A stretch of DNA of 64,000 nt from [Ruminococcus] torques ATCC 27756 (GTDB lineage Bacteria > Bacillota > Clostridia > Lachnospirales > Lachnospiraceae): assembly GCF_000153925.1 (NCBI RefSeq), contig NZ_DS264344.1, positions 62,001-126,000 of the forward strand, written 5' to 3'. Under the pieces are notes generated by a model, which was given only the letters and a program-made list of their open reading frames with translations, had not been told where the DNA came from and made no database searches. A program made the position numbers and the translations under genes. Numbering within the stretch: position 1 is the first letter of the stretch; each line of letters begins with the position of its first letter. Shown in pieces: positions 42,544 through 51,895 of the stretch.

Positions 42544-43476
42544 GTGAATGAAAATTATCATGTATCAGCATCCCCGCATATTCGGGATAAGATAAAAAGC
42601 AGCAATATCATGCTTCTTGTTGTGATTGCCCTGCTCCCTGCTACTGTATTCGGAATTTGGAATTTTAGACATGAAAATGCGTGGATCTTAGTTGTTGCTA
42701 CAACGGCGGCTGCTGTGCTTGCAGAGTATATCTATGAAAAATTAATGCATAAACCGGTTACAATCGGTGATTTCAGCGCAGTTGTTACAGGTCTTTTACT
42801 TGCATTGAATCTTCCGCCGACGCTTCCGTGGTGGATGGGGGTACTCGGAGCCGTATTTGCAATCGTTGTTGTAAAACAGCTTTTCGGTGGATTGGGACAA
42901 AATTTTATGAATCCGGCCTTAGCTGCAAGATGCTTTCTTCTAATCTGTTTTACGCAAAAAATGACGTATTTTGTGTATGACGGCGTGACAGGCGCAACTC
43001 CGCTTGCACAATTAAAGAGCGGCAATGTAGTAAATACGATGGATATGCTTCTTGGAAATGTCCGGGGAACGATCGGAGAGACATCGGTGATCGCGATTAT
43101 GATCGGAGCGATGTTCTTAATATTGACAGGAGTGATAGATCTTAGAATTCCGGGATCTTATATCGTATCATTTGTTATTTTTATCACGCTTTTCGGCGGC
43201 AATGGATTTGATCCGTGGTACATAACCGCTCATTTATGCGGCGGCGGTCTGATGCTTGGAGCATGGTTTATGGCAACAGATTATGTGACTGCTCCGATTA
43301 CGAGCAAAGGAAAGATTTTGTATGGCATTTGTATGGGAATCTTAACCGGACTGTTCCGTTTGTTCGGAGCTTCGGCAGAAGGGGTATCTTATGCAATCAT
43401 CATCAGTAACCTTTTGGTTCCGTTGATCGAGAAGGTTACTCTTCCGAAACCTTTCGGTAAAGGAGGAGAAAAGTAA
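42544..43476 (+). CDS. rnfD: Rnf complex subunit D
   Basis: A 310-residue integral membrane subunit with about nine helices that carries covalently bound FMN in the family. SPHIRDKIKSSNIMLLVVIA opens the protein; the flavinylation region TGATPLAQLK (Thr in GATP) and AARCFLLICFT are seen, and DYVTAPITSKGKILYGICMG closes it. GTG 42544 is preferred since GAGGTGAGAG lies just upstream; the earlier in-frame GTG 42526 has none. It shares one base with the rnfG start. Confidence 0.95.
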   Translation: MNENYHVSASPHIRDKIKSSNIMLLVVIALLPATVFGIWNFRHENAWILVVATTAAAVLAEYIYEKLMHKPVTIGDFSAVVTGLLLALNLPPTLPWWMGVLGAVFAIVVVKQLFGGLGQNFMNPALAARCFLLICFTQKMTYFVYDGVTGATPLAQLKSGNVVNTMDMLLGNVRGTIGETSVIAIMIGAMFLILTGVIDLRIPGSYIVSFVIFITLFGGNGFDPWYITAHLCGGGLMLGAWFMATDYVTAPITSKGKILYGICMGILTGLFRLFGASAEGVSYAIIISNLLVPLIEKVTLPKPFGKGGEK

Positions 43477-44084
43477 TGAATAAAATTATAAAAAATACGT
43501 TGATCTTAACTGCAATAACAGTTGTTTCAGGACTTTTGCTCGGAATTGTTTACGATGTTACAAAAGAGCCGATTGCGCAGGCGCAGGAGCGTACAAAACA
43601 AAAGGCGTTTCAGACAGTGCTTCCCGAGGCTTCAGAGTTTACATCCAGCAATTTCGATGAAAAAGAGGCGGCAAAAATTTTAAAAGAAAACGGTTATACA
43701 GACGATATAACAGAAGTAGCGGAAGCGACAGATAAAAAAGGGAAAGTAATCGGTTACGTGATCAATGTCACTTCTCACGAAGGGTATGGCGGCGACATTG
43801 AAATTTCTGTAGGAATCGCCTCGGACGGAACAGTGAAAGGAATTGAGATGCTCTCCATCGGAGAGACGGCGGGATTAGGAATGAAAGCGAAAGACGCTGA
43901 ATTTAAAGATCAGTTTCGGGATAAAAAAGTGCAAAAATTCACTTATACGAAAAATGGAGAAAAAGGCGATGATAAGATCGATGCCATCAGCGGCGCTACG
44001 ATTACGACAAATGCAGTGACTAATGCCGTTGATTCAGCACTGATTTATTATCAAACGGAGTTAGGAGGCGGTATCAATGAATAA
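43476..44084 (+). CDS. rnfG: Rnf complex subunit G (FMN-carrying)
   Basis: A 202-residue subunit with one N-terminal membrane helix (LILTAITVVSGLLLGIVYDV) and an outer FMN-binding domain. The flavinylation motif SGATIT near residue 178 holds the Thr that ApbE links to FMN. The GYGGDIEISVGIASDGTVKG and GETAGLGMKA segments are family marks. No apbE gene is in the window. AGGAGGAG precedes its ATG inside the rnfD tail, and it overlaps rnfE by 8 nt. Confidence 0.95.
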   Translation: MNKIIKNTLILTAITVVSGLLLGIVYDVTKEPIAQAQERTKQKAFQTVLPEASEFTSSNFDEKEAAKILKENGYTDDITEVAEATDKKGKVIGYVINVTSHEGYGGDIEISVGIASDGTVKGIEMLSIGETAGLGMKAKDAEFKDQFRDKKVQKFTYTKNGEKGDDKIDAISGATITTNAVTNAVDSALIYYQTELGGGINE

Positions 44085-44814
44085 ATGTGCAGAACGTCTT
44101 TATAATGGCCTTGTGAAAGAAAATCCTACGTTCGTTCTCATGCTCGGTATGTGTCCGACTCTTGCGGTTACAACATCTGCGATCAACGGAATCGGTATGG
44201 GGCTTTCTACGACAGCGGTACTTGTGATGTCAAATATGTTGATTTCTATGTTGAGAAAAGTGATTCCGGCATCAGTGCGTATGCCTGCTTTTATCGTTGT
44301 TGTAGCTTCTTTTGTTACGATCGTTGATTTTTTGATGGCGGGATTTGTTCCCGGGCTTTATAAATCACTCGGATTGTATATCCCTTTGATCGTAGTAAAC
44401 TGTATTATTTTGGGGAGAGCGGAAAGCTATGCATCAAAAAATCCGGTGCTTCCTTCGATTTTCGACGGGATCGGTATGGGACTTGGATTCACGGTCGGTC
44501 TTACGGCAATCGGTATTGTGAGAGAACTGCTTGGTGCAGGCGAGGTGTTCGGCATTCGTGTTATGCCGCAGTCATATGAACCTCTTACGATTTTTGTTCT
44601 TGCCCCGGGTGCGTTTTTTGTATTGGCATGTCTTGTAGCTCTTCAGAATAAAGTGAAAGCGAATCTTGAGAAAAAAGGAAAAAAAGTTCCGGTATCGTCA
44701 GGATGCGGCGAAGGTTGCTCTGCATGTGCAAGCAAAGGAATCTGCGGAGGTCATCTCGCAGAAAACGAACCACATCATGAAGAGACGAATGTAAAAGAAG
44801 AGGAGGAGGCATAA
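44077..44814 (+). CDS. rnfE: Rnf complex subunit E with a cysteine-rich C-terminal tail
   Basis: A 245-residue membrane subunit with six helices, homologous to RnfA and to NqrD. NPTFVLMLGMCPTLAVTTSA and NCIILGRAESYASKN are the paired signature segments. RnfE normally ends soon after the last helix, near residue 200-210. Here an extra ~40 residues include SGCGEGCSACASKGICGGH (four Cys) and an acidic His/Glu tail. The cysteine spacing could bind a metal or cluster on the cytoplasmic side; this is inference. It abuts rnfA directly. Confidence 0.93.
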   Translation: MNKCAERLYNGLVKENPTFVLMLGMCPTLAVTTSAINGIGMGLSTTAVLVMSNMLISMLRKVIPASVRMPAFIVVVASFVTIVDFLMAGFVPGLYKSLGLYIPLIVVNCIILGRAESYASKNPVLPSIFDGIGMGLGFTVGLTAIGIVRELLGAGEVFGIRVMPQSYEPLTIFVLAPGAFFVLACLVALQNKVKANLEKKGKKVPVSSGCGEGCSACASKGICGGHLAENEPHHEETNVKEEEEA

Positions 44815-45426
44815 ATGCAGGAATTACTTTTGATTGCAGTCGGAGCTGCGTTTGTAAATAATGTTGTCCTTAGTCAGTTCCTCGGTATCTGTCCGTTTTT
44901 AGGTGTTTCTAAAAATGTAAAAACTGCAGCCGGAATGGGCGGAGCAGTTGTATTCGTTATCACAATCGCTTCGTTTGTAACAGGATTGATCTATAAATTC
45001 ATCCTTGGAAACCCGAAAATTTTAGGAGGAGAGCTCCAATATTTAAACACTATCGTATTTATCCTTGTCATAGCAGCTCTTGTACAGTTCGTAGAGATGT
45101 TTTTAAAGAAAGTGATGCCTCCGTTATATAATGCCCTCGGCGTTTATCTTCCGCTGATTACAACGAACTGCGCGGTTCTTGGCGTAGCGCTGACAAACGT
45201 ACAAAACGGATATTATGAAAAAGGTGTCGGGATCGGTTTGCTGACCGGTGTAGTGAACGGATTTGCGACAGCGGCGGGATTTTTTGTTGCGATTGTTCTT
45301 ATGGCCGGAATTCGGGAAAAAATCGAACACAATAATGTTCCCGAAGCATTTAAAGGAACTCCGATCGTTCTTGTGACAGCCGGACTGATGGCAATCGCAT
45401 TTTGCGGATTTTCAGGATTAATATAG
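44815..45426 (+). CDS. rnfA: Rnf complex subunit A
   Basis: A 203-residue six-helix membrane subunit paired with RnfE; the two inverted halves are thought to hold a membrane-embedded iron-sulfur site. VNNVVLSQFLGICPFLGVSK and LITTNCAVLGVALTN each provide one of the conserved cysteines. AGGAGGAGG lies 6 nt before ATG, in the end of rnfE, indicating coupling. Confidence 0.96.
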   Translation: MQELLLIAVGAAFVNNVVLSQFLGICPFLGVSKNVKTAAGMGGAVVFVITIASFVTGLIYKFILGNPKILGGELQYLNTIVFILVIAALVQFVEMFLKKVMPPLYNALGVYLPLITTNCAVLGVALTNVQNGYYEKGVGIGLLTGVVNGFATAAGFFVAIVLMAGIREKIEHNNVPEAFKGTPIVLVTAGLMAIAFCGFSGLI

Positions 45427-45439
45427 GAGGTGCGATAGA

Positions 45440-46246
45440 ATGAATATAACAGCGATTCTTTTGGCTGCCGCGATCGTCGGTGGAGCCGGATTATTTATCG
45501 GTATTTTCCTAGGTGTATCCGGAAAAAAATTCGCAGTTGAAGTTGATGAAAGAGAAGAGGCGATTCTCGATGTTTTACCTGGAAATAACTGTGGAGGCTG
45601 CGGTTATGCAGGATGTTCAGGCCTCGCTGCGGCGATTGCTCAGGGAAAAGCGGATGTAGGAGGATGCCCGGTCGGAGGCGCTTCTGTAGCTGGGAAGATC
45701 GGTGAGATTATGGGCGTAGACGCCTCGGCAAGCGAAAGAAAAACTGCATTTGTAAAATGCGGCGGAACATGTGAAAAGACAAAAAGTGAATATGAATATT
45801 ATGGAATCAAAGACTGTATCATGGCAAGTCAGATGCAGGATGGAGGAGCAAAAGGGTGTGCATACGGGTGTCTCGGATATGGCTCATGCGTGGATGCCTG
45901 TCCGTTTGATGCAATCCATATTGTAGATGGAATAGCAGTTGTTGATAAGGAAGCATGTAAAGCATGTGGAAAATGTGTGGATGCATGTCCGAAGCACCTG
46001 ATCGAATTGATCCCGTATAAGCAGAAAACATTTGTGCAGTGTAACTCAAATGAGAAAGGGAAAGCATTAATGGACGTCTGCCAAGTCGGATGTATCGGAT
46101 GTCGTCTCTGCGAGCGAAACTGCGAAGCCGGGGCTATTACAGTTAATAACTTTTTGGCTCATATAGATGCCGACAAATGCACAAATTGCGGCGTATGTGC
46201 AGAAAAATGTCCTCGAAAGATCATAACAGTACGGTTTGAAGCGTGA
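45440..46246 (+). CDS. rnfB: Rnf complex subunit B (ferredoxin-like)
   Basis: A 268-residue subunit that takes electrons from soluble ferredoxin. An N-terminal membrane helix (AILLAAAIVGGAGLFIGIFL) is followed by the Fe-S domain GNNCGGCGYAGCSGLAAAI and ferredoxin motifs CLGYGSCVDACP, CKACGKCVDACP, CIGCRLCERNCE and CTNCGVCAEKCP. The four cluster-type motifs match the longer clostridial RnfB. GGAGG lies 9 nt upstream. It is the last gene of the rnf operon. Confidence 0.96.
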   Translation: MNITAILLAAAIVGGAGLFIGIFLGVSGKKFAVEVDEREEAILDVLPGNNCGGCGYAGCSGLAAAIAQGKADVGGCPVGGASVAGKIGEIMGVDASASERKTAFVKCGGTCEKTKSEYEYYGIKDCIMASQMQDGGAKGCAYGCLGYGSCVDACPFDAIHIVDGIAVVDKEACKACGKCVDACPKHLIELIPYKQKTFVQCNSNEKGKALMDVCQVGCIGCRLCERNCEAGAITVNNFLAHIDADKCTNCGVCAEKCPRKIITVRFEA

Positions 46247-46307
46247 GTAAATGAAGCGTTAAAAGTGTAGTGTATCGCCGGGATTTTCAACGTGTGTGAG
46301 GTTAGAA

Positions 46308-46664
46308 ATGAAGAAAAACGATAACATTCTTATACTTGGCATCCTGTTCATTGCGCTGGTCGTGCTGGGAATTCAGCTATTACACTCGGCAAACGGTACG
46401 GAGAAAGTAAAAATTACTGTAGACGGGAAGGTTTTTGGCACATATCTGTTGTCTGAAGATCGAACTGTTTCAGTGAACGAAACGAATATAGTTTTAATTA
46501 CGGAGGGTACGGTTTCAATGGAGTCCGCTGATTGTCCGGATCAGATTTGTGTTCACCATCAGAGGATCAAAAGAAGTGGAGAAAGTATTATATGTCTTCC
46601 GAATAAAGTCGTTGTGTCGATAGAAGGCGGAGGCGAAGAAAAACTTGACGGAACTGTACAATAG
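46308..46664 (+). CDS. NusG domain II-containing exported protein
   Basis: A 118-residue membrane-anchored protein: one N-terminal helix (NILILGILFIALVVLGIQLL) and a NusG-domain-II-like beta domain with the signature ESADCPDQICVHHQ-RI...SIICLPNKVVVSIEG. The paired cysteines in CPDQIC and IICLP are conserved in the family. Such proteins accompany rnf and ApbE genes in Clostridia; the function is unknown, perhaps in flavin transfer. GTGAGG 6 nt upstream supports ATG 46308. Confidence 0.88.
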   Translation: MKKNDNILILGILFIALVVLGIQLLHSANGTEKVKITVDGKVFGTYLLSEDRTVSVNETNIVLITEGTVSMESADCPDQICVHHQRIKRSGESIICLPNKVVVSIEGGGEEKLDGTVQ

Positions 46665-46679
46665 TCAGGAGAGAGTGAT

Positions 46680-47177
46680 TTGAGAACCAGAGCTGCATAT
46701 TTCGGTATATTTACAGCGCTGGCATTGATTTTAGGTTATGTGGAACTGCTGATTCCCATTCACTTTGGGATTCCCGGAGCAAAACTGGGACTTGCGAATC
46801 TTATAACAATTCTTGTTCTATATAAAATGGGGTGGAAAGAAGCGTTTCTCTTATCTGTTGCCCGCGTTGTTTTAGGCGGTTTTATATTCAGTAATCTATT
46901 TTCTATTTTATATAGTCTGGCAGGCGGGATTTTAAGTCTGATCGTTATGGGAATATTGAAAAAAACAGGGAAATTTACTGTAGTCGGTGTCAGCGTCTGC
47001 GGCGGTGTTTTTCATAATGTCGGTCAGCTTGCGGTTGCCATGGCTGTGGTTCAGACATACGAAGTAGGATATTACTTCCCTGTACTTTTGATTGCGGGGC
47101 TTTTGACGGGAATGCTCATAGGAATGATATCTGCCGAAGTACTGAAACGAACTAAAAATTTACGATTAAAGGAATAA
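46680..47177 (+). CDS. Gx transporter family (HepS1-like) membrane protein
   Basis: A 165-residue integral membrane protein with five to six helices resembling ECF S components. The N-terminus AYFGIFTALALILGYVELLI and IPGAKLGLANLITILVLYK match the family once named heptaprenyl diphosphate synthase component I, now the Gx transporter family. It usually follows the NusG-II gene at the end of rnf operons, as here. The start is TTG 46680 after AGGAGAG. Its cargo is unknown. Confidence 0.85.
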   Translation: MRTRAAYFGIFTALALILGYVELLIPIHFGIPGAKLGLANLITILVLYKMGWKEAFLLSVARVVLGGFIFSNLFSILYSLAGGILSLIVMGILKKTGKFTVVGVSVCGGVFHNVGQLAVAMAVVQTYEVGYYFPVLLIAGLLTGMLIGMISAEVLKRTKNLRLKE

Positions 47178-47181
47178 AAAA

Positions 47182-47796
47182 ATGATTTCATATGTAAAAG
47201 GTGAATTAGCTGCGATCGAGGAACAAAAAGCAATTATTGATGTGGGCGGCATAGGGTATGGTGTGTTTATGCCACATCAGGCACTGGCGATGTTACCTTC
47301 TGTAGGAAATGAAGTGAAACTTTACACTTATCTGAATGTGCGGGAAGATGCCATGCAGCTTTTTGGATTTTTGACAAAAGATGATTTGGAAATATTCCGG
47401 CTTGTGATCGGAGTAAGCGGGATCGGGCCGAAAGGCGGTTTGAATATTTTGTCATGTATGTCTCCGGATGAACTGCGGTTTGCAATCATGTCGGGAGATG
47501 CAAAAATGATTTCGTCAGCGCCTGGAATCGGGAAAAAGACTGCCGAAAAACTAATTGTAGAACTTCGAGACAAAGTAGATATTGAAAAAATGCTTGATCA
47601 TGCTGCTCATCCGGAAGAAACAATACAGACAGATATGGCGAAAACATCGGCAAATGAAATGCAATCGGAGGCGGTACAGGCTCTTGTTGCGCTTGGTTAC
47701 GGGAGTGCGGAAAGCCTTCGCGCGGTAAAGAAAACTTCTGTACAATGTCAGACTGTAGAAGATATATTGAAAGAAGCGCTGCAGTATCTTTTCTGA
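47182..47796 (+). CDS. ruvA: Holliday junction branch migration protein RuvA
   Basis: A 204-residue protein that binds four-way DNA junctions as a tetramer and docks RuvB. The OB domain (MISYVKGELAAIEEQKAIID, YTYLNVREDAMQLFGF), the helix-hairpin-helix pair (LVIGVSGIGPKGGLNILS, ISSAPGIGKKTAEKLIVELRDK) and the C-terminal RuvB-binding domain (EAVQALVALGYGSAES) are complete. It starts 4 nt after the upstream gene. Confidence 0.96.
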   Translation: MISYVKGELAAIEEQKAIIDVGGIGYGVFMPHQALAMLPSVGNEVKLYTYLNVREDAMQLFGFLTKDDLEIFRLVIGVSGIGPKGGLNILSCMSPDELRFAIMSGDAKMISSAPGIGKKTAEKLIVELRDKVDIEKMLDHAAHPEETIQTDMAKTSANEMQSEAVQALVALGYGSAESLRAVKKTSVQCQTVEDILKEALQYLF

Positions 47797-47838
47797 TGAG
47801 AGGATGTGGATAAGGCGGAAAGGAAATAATGGACGGCA

Positions 47839-48843
47839 ATGGGAAAACGAATCATAACGACAGAAAACTTAGAGGAAGACATTAAGATTGAAGGAGAATT
47901 GCGTCCGCAATCTCTCGGCGAATATATCGGTCAGGAAAAGGCAAAAGAAACACTTGGCATCTATATAGAAGCTGCTAAAGCGCGCGGGGAAACACTTGAT
48001 CATGTGCTTTTTTACGGGCCTCCGGGACTTGGAAAAACAACGCTTGCCGGAATTATTGCGAATGAAATGGGTGTACACATGAAGGTAACGTCAGGACCTG
48101 CAATCGAAAAACCGGGAGAAATGGCGGCAATCTTAAATGGTCTTCAGGAAGGAGACGTTTTGTTTGTCGATGAGATTCACAGGTTAAACCGACAAGTAGA
48201 AGAGGTTCTTTATCCTGCTATGGAAGATTTTGCCATTGATATTATGATCGGAAAAGGGTCGGCCGCCCGCTCGATCCGTTTGAACCTGCCTAAATTTACA
48301 CTTGTCGGCGCAACAACGAGAGCGGGAATGTTAACAGCTCCTTTACGCGATCGTTTCGGTGTTATGCACCGTTTGGAATTATATACTCCGGAAGAACTAA
48401 AAACGATCATATTACGTTCGGCATCTGTGTTAAATGTAGAGATCGAAGAGGACGGGGCTTTAGAACTTGCTCGCCGATCCAGAGGAACTCCCCGCCTTGC
48501 AAACCGTCTGTTGAAACGTGTAAGAGATTTCGCTCAAGTAAAATACGATGGCAAAATCACGAAAAAAGTGGCAGATTATGCGCTTGACCTTCTTGATGTC
48601 GATAAGTATGGTCTGGATCATATCGATCGAACGATTCTGCTGACAATGATTGAAAAATTCCAAGGCGGTCCGGTTGGTTTGGATACACTGGCGGCGGCGA
48701 TTTCAGAAGATGCAGGAACATTGGAAGATGTGTATGAGCCGTATCTTTTGAAAAACGGATTTATACAGCGGACTCCGAGAGGACGCATAGTAACTGATCT
48801 GGCATACCGGCATCTCGGGATAGAATCTTTTGCGGATGAATAA
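47839..48843 (+). CDS. ruvB: Holliday junction DNA helicase RuvB
   Basis: A 334-residue AAA+ motor driving branch migration with RuvA. It shows [16 protein letters not shown], Walker [13 protein letters not shown], Walker [16 protein letters not shown], sensor 1 [19 protein letters not shown] and the C-terminal winged helix ([17 protein letters not shown]). It starts 42 nt after ruvA; the ribosome site AAAGGAAA is moderate. An in-frame start earlier is not available. A hairpin of TTTCGGAA/TTCCGAAA (48844-48877) follows without a U-run. Confidence 0.96.
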   Translation: MGKRIITTENLEEDIKIEGELRPQSLGEYIGQEKAKETLGIYIEAAKARGETLDHVLFYGPPGLGKTTLAGIIANEMGVHMKVTSGPAIEKPGEMAAILNGLQEGDVLFVDEIHRLNRQVEEVLYPAMEDFAIDIMIGKGSAARSIRLNLPKFTLVGATTRAGMLTAPLRDRFGVMHRLELYTPEELKTIILRSASVLNVEIEEDGALELARRSRGTPRLANRLLKRVRDFAQVKYDGKITKKVADYALDLLDVDKYGLDHIDRTILLTMIEKFQGGPVGLDTLAAAISEDAGTLEDVYEPYLLKNGFIQRTPRGRIVTDLAYRHLGIESFADE

Positions 48844-48884
48844 TTTCGGAATAGTTATGAAACGGATAGTTCCGAAAAAAGTAG

Positions 48885-48913
48885 TTGGTTTTTACCGCTA
48901 AATAGTTTATAAT
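48885..48913 (+). promoter_or_regulatory. Promoter of zapA
   Basis: TTGGTT (48885-48890), a 17-nt spacer and TATAAT (48908-48913), 29 bp before the start codon. Confidence 0.6.
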
Positions 48914-48941
48914 GAATTTTAAGAAACGCGAGGAGGAAGCT

Positions 48942-49352
48942 ATGAGTTCAGCAAAACATTTTACGGAAGTATTGATCGGAGGAAAAGTATATACTTTGAG
49001 CGGATTTGAGGGCGAAGAGTATCTGCAGAAAGTGTCTTCCTATTTGAATCATAAGATAACAGAATGTACAAATAGTGAAGGATACAGAAAACAGAGCGCT
49101 GACACAAGAAATGTACTTCTCGCTCTTAACATTGCCGATGATTACTTCAAAGCAAAAAAACAGGGTGATTCGCTGGAGAGTGACATTGAACTAAAAGATA
49201 AGGAAATGTATGATTTAAAGCATGAACTTATTTCAGCGCAGATCAAACTGGAGAATGCGGAAAAAGAGTTGGCAAAATTAAAAGAAGAGAACAACGATCT
49301 TCAAATGCAGATTGTGAAGCTCGAGACAGAAATGAAAAATCGCAGAAGATAA
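48942..49352 (+). CDS. zapA: Cell division protein ZapA
   Basis: A 136-residue FtsZ-associated protein. The N-terminal beta-rich part (FTEVLIGGKVYTLSGFEGEE, YLQKVSSYLNHKI) and the LLALNIADDYFKAKK segment are typical, followed by a long coiled coil (~75-134: LKHELISAQIKLENAEKEL). It bundles FtsZ filaments at midcell. ATG 48942 follows AGGAGG by 5-6 nt; an in-frame upstream ATG lacks a site. A terminator follows 6 bp after the stop. Confidence 0.9.
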   Translation: MSSAKHFTEVLIGGKVYTLSGFEGEEYLQKVSSYLNHKITECTNSEGYRKQSADTRNVLLALNIADDYFKAKKQGDSLESDIELKDKEMYDLKHELISAQIKLENAEKELAKLKEENNDLQMQIVKLETEMKNRRR

Positions 49353-49357
49353 AAATA

Positions 49358-49390
49358 AGGCTGTCAGTCATATGACAGCCTGTTTCTTTT
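49358..49390 (+). terminator. Terminator of zapA
   Basis: AGGCTGTCA (49358-49366) and TGACAGCCT (49373-49381), perfect 9 bp, then GTTTCTTTT. Confidence 0.88.
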
Positions 49391-49474
49391 GGATAGTGTC
49401 TTTTTAGATAGTTGTTGTTTTATATAAAGGGAAAACACCTGTATGTTAAAGGGGATGTAGGGAAAGGAGTCAGC

Positions 49475-51865
49475 ATGGAAAAACGCCGGATTGAAATATT
49501 GGCGCCTGCCGGATCTTATGCTTCTTTTAAAGCTGCGATCAACGCAGGAGCGGATGCTGTGTACGCCGGAGGTCCGAAATTTGGAGCAAGAGCATATGCG
49601 GATAATTTTACAAAAGAAGAGTTGATCGAAGCGATCAAAGAAGCTCATATATACGGAAGAAAGCTTTACCTTACGGTAAATACACTGCTGAAAAACAACG
49701 AAATTTCAGAGTTACCCGAATATCTGAGTCCGCTTTATGAAGCGGGGTTAGATGCGGTGATCGTTCAGGATATAGGAGTTCTCGAACTTGTAAGAGAGTA
49801 CTTTCCGAAGATGGATATTCATGCGAGTACGCAGATGACGATCACAGGGTATCGCGGAGCGGCATTTATGGAAGGGCAGGGAATCAGCCGTGTTGTTCCG
49901 GCAAGGGAATTATCTCTTGAAGAAGTGCGTATGATCAAAGAAAAAACAGGGTTGGAGATAGAATGTTTTGTACATGGTGCACTTTGTTACTGTTATTCCG
50001 GTCAATGCCTTTTAAGCAGCATGATCGGCGGACGCAGCGGGAACAGAGGTCAGTGTGCTCAGCCTTGCAGACTGCCGTATACAGTAGAAGGTGAAAAAAA
50101 ATATTATTTAAGTCCGAAAGATATTTGTACGCTGGATCTGATCCCGGAACTTGCGGAGGCGGGAATCGATTCGTTCAAGATCGAAGGTCGTATGAAAAAG
50201 CCGGAGTATGTAGCGGCAGTAACTGCAATGTACCGGAAATACACAGATTTATATATGCAAAACGGAAAAAAGGGATATAAAGTTTCTTCCGAGGATAAAC
50301 GTATACTGATGGATCTGTATAACAGAGGAGGATTTTCGGCAGGTTATTATCGACAGCATAACGGGCAGAATATGATAGCGTCGGATCGTCCAAACCACGC
50401 AGGCGTTCCGGCAGTAAAGGTAGAAAGCCAAAAAGGAAGATTGATCAAAGGAAAAATTCTTACAGACCTGCATGCAGGGGATGTGTTGGATATTTCAGGA
50501 AGCTATACTATTGGAAAAGATCAGAAAAAAGGGGAAGCTTTTTCAATGGTAGTGCAGAAACAAGTTTATATAAAACAGGGATCGACAATAAACAGAGTGA
50601 GAAACGAAAGTCTTATCACTTCGATTCATAAGCAGTATATCGGAGATTCAATCAGACAGAAGATAGACGGAAAACTTACGCTGGAAGTGGGAAAGCCGGC
50701 AAGTTTGAAATTGTACTGTAATGAAAGTACATATACTGCGTACTCAAAAGAAATTGTCGAACAGGCGCAGAACCGCCCGATGGAAAGAGAACGGATCGTT
50801 TCTCAAATAGAAAAATTAGGGAATACGCCCTTTGTTTTTGAAACTTTGGATATTAAGATGGATGAAGCGATTTTTCTCTCGATTAAAACACTTAATGATC
50901 TTCGCAGAGAAGCGGTAAGCGGATTGTGCGAGGCACTATCGGGGAAATATTACAGAAAAACAACAGATGAAAAAAAAGAAAAGAGAATTGCAGCTGAGGT
51001 TATAGAAGAAAAGAACAATACTTATGATCAATTTAAAAGAAAAGAAAACTTTTCTTATTCGGTTCTCGTGGAAAATAAAGAACAGCTTTCGGCAGTCTGC
51101 GCCTATTTGGAGAAAAGAGAAACGGAGAATATAAAAATCGCACGTATCTACGCCGAAAGCAATATTTTTCAGGAAGATATCCCGGGATACATCGAAAAAT
51201 TAAAAAAGAAAAAGATAGAATTTTATCTTGCTCTTCCGCATGTATTCAGAAAAGGAAGCGCAGAACGGATTGAAAAATGTATCAGTCGGTTTTCGGAAAA
51301 AGAGTTAGACGGCGTACTTATTAGGAATTGGGAACAGTATACGCTGCTTTGTCAATTACAATTTGACAAAAAAGTAATTTCGGATGATAATTTATATGTG
51401 TTTAATCGGTTTTCAAAAGAGTTTATGAAAAAAGCAGGTTTCTCTGAGTTTACAGCGCCGGCAGAATTAAATGAGAGTGAGCTTAAAATACTTGGACTTG
51501 AAACTGCGGAACTGACAGTATATGGTTATCGCCCGGTTATGATTTCGGCGCAATGTATTATGAAGACGAGAGGAAAATGTACAAAAAACTCTTCCTTTAC
51601 GCAGATGAAAGACAGGATAGGAGAAGAGTTTCTCGTTCAAAACCGATGTGATGAATGTTATAATATCGTTTATAACAGCGCTCCTTTATATTTGGGCACA
51701 CAAAAAGTAAAGATTCAAAAGCTTTCACCGAAAAGACTGAGGATTCGATTCGGAGCAGAGCGAAAGGAAGAAGTAAAGAAAGTATTAGAACAAGCAATCG
51801 ATGCATTTGGAGAAAAACCGCAGTTTGATTATACACAGGAGCATTTCAAACGCGGCGTACTGTAA
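49475..51865 (+). CDS. Peptidase U32 family protein (RlhA/TrhP-like RNA hydroxylation), DUF3656 type
   Basis: A 796-residue long-form U32 protein. The N-terminal half begins IEILAPAGSYASFKAAINAG and GADAVYAGGPKFGARAYADN, and has the cysteine region CFVHGALCYCYSGQCLLSS through GNRGQCAQPCRLPY, which in relatives binds an Fe-S cluster. A DUF3656-like middle and a C-terminal region with CDECYNIVYNSAPL follow. U32 relatives hydroxylate tRNA U34 (TrhP) or 23S rRNA C2501 (RlhA); the DUF3656 form fits the RlhA side. ATG 49475 is chosen for the GGAAAGGAG site and the conserved N-terminus. Confidence 0.88.
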   Translation: MEKRRIEILAPAGSYASFKAAINAGADAVYAGGPKFGARAYADNFTKEELIEAIKEAHIYGRKLYLTVNTLLKNNEISELPEYLSPLYEAGLDAVIVQDIGVLELVREYFPKMDIHASTQMTITGYRGAAFMEGQGISRVVPARELSLEEVRMIKEKTGLEIECFVHGALCYCYSGQCLLSSMIGGRSGNRGQCAQPCRLPYTVEGEKKYYLSPKDICTLDLIPELAEAGIDSFKIEGRMKKPEYVAAVTAMYRKYTDLYMQNGKKGYKVSSEDKRILMDLYNRGGFSAGYYRQHNGQNMIASDRPNHAGVPAVKVESQKGRLIKGKILTDLHAGDVLDISGSYTIGKDQKKGEAFSMVVQKQVYIKQGSTINRVRNESLITSIHKQYIGDSIRQKIDGKLTLEVGKPASLKLYCNESTYTAYSKEIVEQAQNRPMERERIVSQIEKLGNTPFVFETLDIKMDEAIFLSIKTLNDLRREAVSGLCEALSGKYYRKTTDEKKEKRIAAEVIEEKNNTYDQFKRKENFSYSVLVENKEQLSAVCAYLEKRETENIKIARIYAESNIFQEDIPGYIEKLKKKKIEFYLALPHVFRKGSAERIEKCISRFSEKELDGVLIRNWEQYTLLCQLQFDKKVISDDNLYVFNRFSKEFMKKAGFSEFTAPAELNESELKILGLETAELTVYGYRPVMISAQCIMKTRGKCTKNSSFTQMKDRIGEEFLVQNRCDECYNIVYNSAPLYLGTQKVKIQKLSPKRLRIRFGAERKEEVKKVLEQAIDAFGEKPQFDYTQEHFKRGVL

Positions 51866-51895
51866 GTGCGCTCGATTATCGTCAGGAGAAATAAC

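Noticed and set aside
48844-48877. TTTCGGAA/TTCCGAAA hairpin after ruvB as a terminator
   Set aside because: On the plus strand it is followed by A rather than T residues, so it does not fit a rho-independent terminator.
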